The notes under the pieces were generated by a model that was not told where the DNA came from, did no database searches, and saw only the letters and a program-made list of their open reading frames with translations. Source: Trichostrongylus colubriformis (lineage: Eukaryota; Nematoda; Chromadorea; Rhabditida; Trichostrongylidae). From it: a stretch of DNA of 64,000 bases. Shown here piece by piece: positions 56,733 through 64,000 of the stretch. Position numbers and translations under genes: made by a program. The stretch is from NCBI GenBank assembly GCA_963978905.1, contig OZ022259.1, positions 44,596,727 through 44,660,726 on the forward strand. Direction: 5' to 3'. Every line of letters starts with the position of its first letter. Positions within the stretch are counted from its first letter, which is position 1.

Positions 56733-57504
56733 CTGAAAGTCATACTTACATCAAACTTCTTGATGTATCCGAAGTCCCATCCACTTAGGTTTGGAGTTAG
56801 TGATTAACTTTTTGCTCAGATTCAAGTGACTTGTAGCTAGTGAGCATTTGAATTATGTGATGACTGGTGAACATTCAGAAATATGTGATTTCTGATTTTC
56901 AAACGTGCGCTGGGTACCCCTCCACGGATCCTAACCAAATTTTACTATTTCTTCAGCGAACAATCTTCAGTGACATATCAAATCGTTCAGAACGTTCTTG
57001 CACTCCTGGACCTCATACTTCAAAAGCACATATTCCGGCTCATGAAAAGTTCATTAACTGAGATAAGGAGTGCAAGAATCACCGGTTTTTTTTCAAGAAG
57101 ATTGTTCCTCTCGACTCTCGAAGGAAGCTGTATAGACTTTCGAAGAAAAGGCAATCGGTGAAAGCATGCCGGATGAGTATGGTGAATGCGGCATAAATTC
57201 GTAGCTCCACTCATTCAACATTTTCAGGGGTTTTTGTGCGAGATGGGGCAACGCGATATCGTATTAGCCAATAATGAGCTCATGATCTGCAGTTTGCAAT
57301 ATTTTGCAGGAGCTCCTCACAGTACTTTGCAGCCGTAGTGCCGAGGTTTACGAACCTATGGTGGACTAGAACAGTGGCAGACTATCGAGATATCGTCACC
57401 ATGCTGACGGATCTTTGTCCATCCAATGTGCAGATTGTCGCCGATTGTGCACAGATTCCGGTTTTCATCATATGTTGTGATGAGGGATAGGAACCGTGCG
57501 CAGG

Positions 57505-57690
57505 AATCGTGCGCAAAAGTTTGAGTTTTTTCTTACCCATATATTTACATATGTTGTGTTTGCCTACTAAGGGCCTCATACAAAGTTTCGTGCAAAAAAG
57601 GAGTCCGGCTGAGATACAGTCCTTCAATGTGACCCGGCGGGGTGGAACGACCGAGGGGGCGTGACCGCGAGGGCTTAGGAGCAGAGTGGC
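57505..57690 (+). mobile_element. half copy of the palindromic MITE
   Basis: aggaatcgtgcgcaaaag ... cttacccatatatttacatatgttgtgtttgcctactaagggcctcatacaaagtttcgtgc ... gctgagatacag matches one arm of 45964-46388. The other arm is missing. The 120-codon minus-strand frame here is the family's shadow. Confidence 0.65.
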
Positions 57691-57899
57691 GACACTCATG
57701 TGGTCAGTGACACAGAGTGAGAAGCAAATCAACATTAGACGCAAAGTTTAAACTGCACTCCGCCAGCTGACGACTGTTCAAATATTGCTCGGCAGGAGTT
57801 CGCAAAATTGCTCTTCCTGGTTTCTCGATTTTGCTCCAAAACGAGGAAAATTTCTTTGTATTTCAGTGTTTCTATCATAAACTGTATATAATGGGGAGT

Positions 57900-59345
57900 G
57901 ATTCTAACAAGGAAGGCCCATCAGGTCAAGGTGAGCTTTTTCAAAACAGTTTTTTGCGTTTCATAGGGTCACATACATGAATCAAAAAAAGCAGGTCTCA
58001 AATTCGGCTATATGGTTTTGGGGGGACCCAGAAAATAGTTGATAGTTCGATCCCCTCTGGGAACAAATTTTTGCATTTTTCTAATTTCATCCATTTGTGC
58101 TTATGATTCGTGCAAAATGTGTGCAAAACGTTTGTATTCTACCAGGGAACCGCTATGTTCAGTATTTTCGCATACTAGACGAATGTTTTGTTTGGACCTG
58201 TCAACGCTTATAACAGGGAAACTAGGTAGGTAACAAGTTTTCAGCCTGATCGAGAATTGACCCAAACTCGAAAAAGTGGGCGATCACTGGTACTACTGCA
58301 GCCATAGTAAAGAGCACTCAACGAAAGGAGGTCGCCAGCCGATATAAGGAAATGTTTGCTATCTCTTTTCATCGCATGGTGTTGCTAAGCGCAGTTCACT
58401 TGGAATGCGTCGATTCTACACATGCTTCATTGAATTTAATCGAGGCTGCTAGTTGTTCATTTGTACAAGTAGAGCAGAGGCTATGTGACCATGTCCATCC
58501 CACTGTCTCGAGTTTGGGTAATAAACTCAATTTGGATAATAATTTGTATCTAGGGCTAATTGAGTCTCCTGAGCACGAATATCACTCTAGCTTCGCACGA
58601 AAACGCCTGGTACGCCCGCTAGGGGCGTTTTAAGAGTTCCACTTCAGGCGTTAACCACTAAAAGCTCGTAAATGAGGTCACTTTGATGCACCGGCAAGGA
58701 AAATTGCAGTCATTTTGCATGTGCGCAAATAGTATAGCGCCTGACAAAGAGAAAATCCAGAAAATGCAAAAGCGAAGACGTCGAAGGGACTTGAACCACA
58801 AACGCCTCCTTCACCGTGCCAATGCCAGTCCATCTCACTATTCGTTCGACCATCCAACCGCTGCGACTGACCAGACCTGTGCATCCCCTATGAGTTCTCT
58901 ATGCTTCATTTACCGGTTACAAAATGTGACTCCACATTTTGGATCCAGTTCGCATTGGTTTTGGTGTAGGTTTAAAGGGACTCTTCTGGTATGCATTCAC
59001 TGAAGGTCACAGCTGAAAAGCACTGCAACGAGCTGGTCAAAATTGCTTCATTCCAAGTAACTTTTGTAACTCATTTTTTGACCACCAAAAACCATTTAGC
59101 CGATTCAGCCGGATTTGAGACCGGTTTTTTGCTTCATGGATGTGACCCTGTAAAATGAAAAATTTGTTTTGAAAAAGCTCACCTTCATCTAATGGGCCTC
59201 CCCTGTAAGAGAAATTGTAAGCATATAATTTCGTACCAAATTCCTTCAAGAAATGGGTTCTTTGTACGAGACATGGTGTGGAGCTATGGTTTGTCCATTT
59301 TTTTCTGAAGAGTTCAGAAGAATTCAAAATCCATGATAGAGTCAA
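57900..59345. repeat. diverged inverted repeat pair
   Basis: 57905-58030 (aaggtgagctttttcaaaacag ... ggtcacatacatgaatcaaaaaaagcaggtctcaaat) matches the reverse complement of 59075-59200 (atttgagaccggttttttgcttcatggatgtgacc ... ttttgaaaaagctcacctt). About 75% identity by eye. The ~1-kb interior contains no recognised gene. Confidence 0.6.
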
Positions 59346-59399
59346 CGCTGCAACGTTTCGATGGAGCGAGAAGCGAGCTTGAATATGGCGTAGGCAGCT

Positions 59400-62340
59400 T
59401 CAGGGAAGAACCGAATAATAGTCTACAATGTGAAACGCTCAAAACCGCAAGAACTTTCCTAACGACCTAGTAGAATAAGCTACTACATGTTACACAGTAC
59501 AGCACCAATCATAGTGAACGGCAGCTCGACAATATCCGATAATGTATTCAGTTTGACCTTCATGTCGACTCTTCCAGTATCTTGAAGTTGGAAAGACCTT
59601 CGGTCATCATTTTTAGCTGCTTCCCTGCCGGAAAACTCGAAAATCCTGCCCTAGTGGCTCGATAGCTTAGGTCGGGAGAGGGGTTGCTACTCCGATCAAA
59701 GCAATTGAACTGCTGGAACCATTCCAACACGGTGGTGGCCCAGAAGGAAGCTTTTACTGTAAAACTGCCATGACCAGGGACACGTTACATCCTTGCGAGT
59801 TTTCTATGCATGTTCATGACACAACGAACCCTTTGAACTGAAGCCGCTTTTTAAGAGGAAAGTGCCGTTCCGAGCCACACCCCGCCCTATTTTGAGGATT
59901 GATGAAGGATCGAATGAGACTCTTTGGTAAGTTCGTAGACACTTAACATCAATCTGTCTAACACAACTAACCAGCATTTGCTGTTTGAGAACATTGCAAT
60001 AGTACCAGCTGAGATTGACGCGCTCTTTCCTCTCACGCTACTAATAGCTGTATTCAATATGCATGGTACAGCTAAACCTGACGAAGGCTTAGCATACTAT
60101 CTTAGCCCTACCATACTGAGCAGGAAAATGCTTCAAGTTCCCATGGAACTCAAGAGTCTCGATTGCTGGTCAAAAGTACGAAAGCTAAAACCGAAAAATC
60201 CCTTCACGAAGTAGGTTTGGAGGGGTCAATGTATACGACGGATAATTCATTGCGGATCACCTTGCCGTCAAAGGGCCTTTTTTTGATATCGTGTGACCTG
60301 ATCACAGTCACCATTTGCGCTTCAGTATTTGTTTGGGACTGACCAGTATTGCACATGAAGCCTTTGTATTCTCAAAAAACGGTAGAAAAAGGTACTTCCT
60401 TCCTGTTTTGAAAAAAACTTCGCAACTACTTCATTCATACTGGCACTCATGACATTTCACATGAGCATCACAGAACTCCTTTAGAAATCTCATCCTTGTT
60501 TCCAAAGTGCCAGATTGCTATTGACTATCAGAACTGAGCACACTTGTTAATACAGCCAAAATTCAATTATTTTATCGGTTAAAGAATTATATTATCTTGG
60601 TGCTCCTTCACTGAATACTATAGTTCTACTAAGCAGTAGACTAAGAGATACTTGAGCTCACCATAGTTTGTTAAAATAAAATTGCACAGATAATTTTGTA
60701 TTTTTTACCTTCAAGGTTATACTTTTTCTATCACCTCCGCTTCGCATAAAGACAAGGAAATCTTAAAAATGGTAGGAAAAACTGTCAGAGCCTACGTAGC
60801 AAGTAAGTTGGTAGCAAAGTCCGCATGTCACAGGCCCAAAAGAGAATCAGTCATTGTTTTTGGCAAGGGCTGACGCTTCTCCTTCGCAAACGCATTCATT
60901 TCCATCAGCCTACCCTCTAAACACGAACATCACACACAGTTTGAAGGTTGAGCCCTGGCATACCCTATGGGCACCGACACCCAAGCATGTGGATTCCCGA
61001 ACTCGCCGAAACTTTCAGTCAAGGATAGTCTGATCGAAGGTATAAAGAAAATACCAAAAATTAAAAAAAATATCCAGATGTTTGCATGGTGTTGATGTGC
61101 GTGAAACTTTTCAGTCAGTCTTTGGAGTTTTTCCTTTTGTACAATGTTATGGATACATAAATTCAAGTATCGGACTGGTCAGTATCAGATGAATGATCTT
61201 GGCACGCATGATGGTTATGATCTTCGGCTTTGCAAAAAAAACATCGAAAATTGGATTACGAGCATTACGACGTTAATATACAATAAGCAAACAGGTTACC
61301 CAACTTCCATGGGTCGCGATCACTAGCTGCGACCCATCCCGGCTTATGCTGTGCAAACGGTTGACCGCGTTGACGGCAAAGGGCTCTGCCGATGAGCCAT
61401 CCATGTAAATTTCGACTCCGTCTAACTCGCTTCGGAACGGCATTTTAATATGGTTTTCATACTTGTGACTAACATTCCTTATATTGATACCCTACTGATT
61501 GATCAGAACAGGTCTCGATTTAAAGTTTTACGGGGTTTAGTTTTGCCCAGCTCTGTGCCCAAGTGTCCCAGCAGTGAAAGCAGCCAATGGTTCACCAATG
61601 GATATCATGTAATAAATGTATGAATATCAAGGAGAAAGGTGATATCAGTTTTACTGGCATATGTGGTGAATTATCCACCACATATGAATAATTCATAATT
61701 TCACAGTAAATTCGGAGCAGCCTCCACGACTTCATAACCTCACACCAGTGACCACGAACAGCATGAAATTCAACCTTCGATATTACTTTGGAATGCTTTA
61801 AAGGGCAAAACCTTCCCCAAGTCATTCGTTCTGCAAAGTCTACTCTTCCGACAAAAGGTTAGGACTATTTGGGCGACGAACACCTGCGACCCGCAATATT
61901 TGCTGTTTTCATCAGCGTGTACGGGCAATCATATCAAATTCTAGTGACACATCATGACGTCTGTTAATATCATCTCCTTCGAGTGGGATTTATGTTACCA
62001 TCTCATTTGTTTTTTTTATTATTGATATTGTGAGGCCTTGTCGAAGGCAAGAAGGGCCGAGTGAATATGAGAGTATGCTCACGTCTACACACTTTGGACC
62101 ACTGGGTTCTCCGCACAGGCATAAACCGTGCCTTACAAAAATAGCAAGAATGGTGACGTAACCAGTGTCAGGTCAAAGCTGACAGGTTAAGACAAACACG
62201 TTAACAACATGTCAAATGTAACGAAATTGCTAGTTAATTCTGCAAGGTCACTCGGCAGTGGCGCGCAGAGCCCTCAGCAGAGTTCTGTGATCAGTATATG
62301 GTCAGTATGAGAGGGCTATAGAGGGAGAACGACTTCAGCC
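59400..62340. other. no firmly supported gene
   Basis: The frame 59978-60214 (+) has no recognisable domain. On the minus strand 61303-61446 stays open and reads naturally (DGVEIYMDGSSAEPFAVNAV and then DGSQLVIATHG), so it may be an exon, but neither border is clear and I recognise no family. N-terminal exons of the M13 gene may lie here or beyond the window; I could not find them. Confidence 0.3.
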
Positions 62341-62354
62341 AAAAAAGTTGGTTC

Positions 62355-62650
62355 GATCGGGACCTTGAATGCGGGTCGAACAGCCAGTCCTGAGAGGTTT
62401 CTGACTTGATGAAGCGGAGGCGCATTCAAGTCCTGGACCTCAAGAGACACGCTGAAAAGAGGGCCAAGGCATGGGAGATCGGAGATTGTGCCGAATACTT
62501 TTCCACTAAGGAGACACCAAAAGTAACGGCATAGCCTCAACAGTTGCAGAGTTCCTCAAGCACAGCGCCTTTGCAGTAAACAGAATCAGCAACCGGATCA
62601 CAGCTGTAAGGGTAGATAGTAATGAGGGATACTGGACTGTAGACGGACTG
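62355..62650 (+). pseudogene. RTE-clade LINE, endonuclease N-terminus, decayed
   Basis: Reading across stops gives GTLNAGRTASPERFLT, a KRRRIQVLDL-like segment, RAKAWEIGDCAEYF, then AVNRISNRITAVRVDSNEGYW. RTE elements have the same order (GTLNVGTL..., RRI..LC.QET, AWEIGDG.K..Y, ...R.SDRI..VR.D...GYWT) in the apurinic-type endonuclease. At least one stop and frameshifts. The 74-codon minus-strand frame here is a shadow. It ends ~100 bp before the LTR element. Confidence 0.75.
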
Positions 62651-62754
62651 TATACTGCATACTGGACTGATACCTGTATACGCACTGCACGCTGGCTATG
62701 TCAAAACCGAAAACAAAGGTTTCCTTTAGAAAGCCATCAGACCAGTAAGGAAAG

Positions 62755-62948
62755 TGTTGTGGATGACCGCCCACTACTCATGTGGCGATTGTCATGGACT
62801 TGGCTTGTGATAATAAGTGTTTGTGTTTGTGCTCATTGATGTTATTGGGTGGTACGTCAGCTCTTCTCTATAAAAGGGTCACCCTGTGGTATGCTAGTCA
62901 CTTGTCGTCTCGTGCTTCAATAAAGCACTTGGTAGCTAAGCTATAACA
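62755..62948 (+). mobile_element. 5' LTR of a retrotransposon, 194 bp
   Basis: Begins TGTTGTGG and ends TATAACA, giving TGTT...AACA inverted tips. Inside are ctataaaaggg (TATA box, 62871-62880) and aataaa (62923-62928) in the order expected for an LTR (U3, R, U5). The 3' LTR lies outside the window, so the boundary rests on structure only. The base following does not start with TGG, so the primer-binding site is not the common tRNA type or has mutated. Confidence 0.7.
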
Positions 62949-62997
62949 CTGTGATCAAGACTGAACTACACCAGCTGTAGAAGCGCAGGATAACGAC

Positions 62998-63927
62998 ATG
63001 CCAAACAGCGTTCCAGTAGCATCGAAAGATGCACCCCAGTGGTTGACGCCGTTCCCCGTGACGACGCAGCAGCAGAATGAGCATACCAATAAGCTCCTTG
63101 CCGCCCTGGTTGAAGAAAAGCTAGTGCCTGCACGATCACCTGAAAAAGCATCGGCTCCAGATGCATACGAAGATCTTATGCGAGATCTACCACGGTTTAG
63201 CTACGAACAAGACGACGAGTCGACATTCGACTTGTGGTTCAAACGCTATGGTGCAGTGATTGATGATCGAGGATCTTCACTCACAGATGATAGAAAGCGA
63301 AACCTTATCATCGACAAGTTGAACAAGGTAACGTACAAGACGTACTCAGAGTATGTTCTACCTTCGTAGCCCGGAGATATAACCTGTCCACCACTGTCGA
63401 AACACTGAAGAAGCTTTTCGGCCCGAAGAAAACCCTCATCCAACGACCATTCGAGTTTTTGCGAGCATCTTGATTTCCAGTATATGGAACCCAAATACCT
63501 TACCGCGACTTCGGAAATACATTTAAGAAGAAGTTTGAAAAGGCATGCATGAAGGTTGTTGACAGCGAATCACTCAAATGTCTTGTATTTGTAGTTGGCC
63601 TCACAGACGCATCCCACTCGGGAATGCGTCTTCGAGTACTTAACAAGACGAATCACCTTAAGGAAAGTGATCCCATTCCAATTCTGGACGATTTCATCAA
63701 CGAATGTGAAACATACTTTGCGGTCGGACAACCGCATTATGGAGACAAGAGAGATAAATGCTGCACAGCGACGGAAGCCAACAAGGAAGCAGAGTCCTCC
63801 AAAACATGTGAGTCTTAAAAAACATTTCAAACATGTGAGTCTTGAAAAACAAAAAAGCAAACCAGTCTCAGGACGAGAAAAATGCTATGTCACAAAAGCA
63901 ACCGACCTCCTAGGACTTGAGTTGTGA
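62998..63927 (+). pseudogene. LTR retrotransposon gag (Ty3/gypsy-like), frameshifted, cut by window end
   Basis: Capsid-forming Gag of the element that starts at 62755. Seen: ATG at 62998, LPRFSYEQDDESTFDLWFKR then IDDRGSSLTDD..RNLIIDKL (the F.YD......F..W..R......L.D...v..L..KL pattern of invertebrate gypsy Gag), YSEYVLP, a frame change near 63367, TVETLKKLFGP, a TGA near 63470, KKFEKACMKVVDSESLKCLV with FVVGL, then a second frame change near 63740 to EINAAQRRKPTRKQSPPK. At least three lesions, so inactive. No zinc knuckle or protease is reached before the window ends. Confidence 0.8.
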
Positions 63928-64000
63928 TACAAGTGCCTGACTTCCGTCAACTTAAAGATCAATACAACTACCGGAAAGCCACAACATTGGACAAAGATTA

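Noticed and set aside
56733..56783. A further M13 exon (56783-56750) ending at gtaagt just upstream of the 56732 acceptor
   Set aside because: The intron would be 17 bp, which is too short to splice. The gtaagt is taken as chance and the tttcag before 56732 as the acceptor of a longer intron.
57240..57360. Minus-strand GTTAAKYCEELLQN segment as another mariner transposase
   Set aside because: Only a dozen residues resemble the mariner pattern, with no catalytic motif or terminal repeats nearby.

Overview
The window is AT-rich, intron-rich eukaryotic DNA with no operons, no ribosome-binding sites and almost no long open reading frames. Several things point to a strongylid nematode, most likely a hookworm. 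There are Hsmar1/cecropia-type mariner elements like the hookworm element bandit, RTE-clade LINE pieces, and a ~146-bp tandem repeat coupled to (TG)n microsatellites like the TcREP-class repeats of trichostrongylids. There are also short exons, some separated by ~60-bp introns. Species-level assignment is inference.

The main host gene lies on the minus strand between about 56.7 and 30.3 kb. It encodes an M13-family (neprilysin-like) zinc metallopeptidase. I found it by reading splice sites, because its eight exons (68-187 bp) are too short to stand out as ORFs. Reading phases agree across all seven junctions. The exons carry, in order, an ENKWMDKT-type segment, a LDELY segment, the NAYY-like motif (NAHY), the HEXXH zinc site (HEISH) and the GENIADN motif that supplies the third zinc ligand. 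The N-terminal exons (above 56.7 kb) and the C-terminal exons (below 30.3 kb) were not found. The introns hold most of the mobile DNA in the right half of the window.

Layout. 0-3.6 kb: no recognisable gene. 3.6-5.2 kb: tandem array of a ~281-bp unit. 7.7-10.6 kb: a large palindrome ending in three 481-bp tandem copies. 10.6-11.2 and 17.5-18.15 kb: inverted copies of one dispersed repeat. 11.7-12.4 kb: foldback element with a 14-bp target duplication. 13.0-13.65 kb: a candidate small multi-exon gene. 16.5-17.0 kb: palindromic MITE. 18.2-20.6 kb: two inverted copies of the 146-bp-repeat element. 22.0-23.3 kb: mariner. 23.9-24.3 kb: second foldback element. 24.3-26.3 kb: another 146-bp-repeat element. 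26.6-28.5 kb: tandem duplication of ~1.15 kb. 30-57 kb: the M13 gene with, in its introns, a Tc1-like relic, an RTE LINE, a third foldback element, a mariner split by a TTAA-flanked MITE, a second kind of mariner and several 146-bp-repeat copies. 57-62 kb: diverged inverted repeats and little else. 62.35-62.65 kb: LINE endonuclease fragment. 62.75-64 kb: 5' end of an LTR retrotransposon with a decayed gag, running off the window.

The most unusual signal is in the three foldback elements. Each is flanked by 12-15-bp duplications, which suggests target-primed reverse transcription. Each carries a CTGAAGA/GAAA core with a closed stem II, in a layout that resembles a hammerhead three-way junction. 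This recalls Penelope-like elements, but the motif has departures from the canonical ribozyme and the link is a hypothesis.
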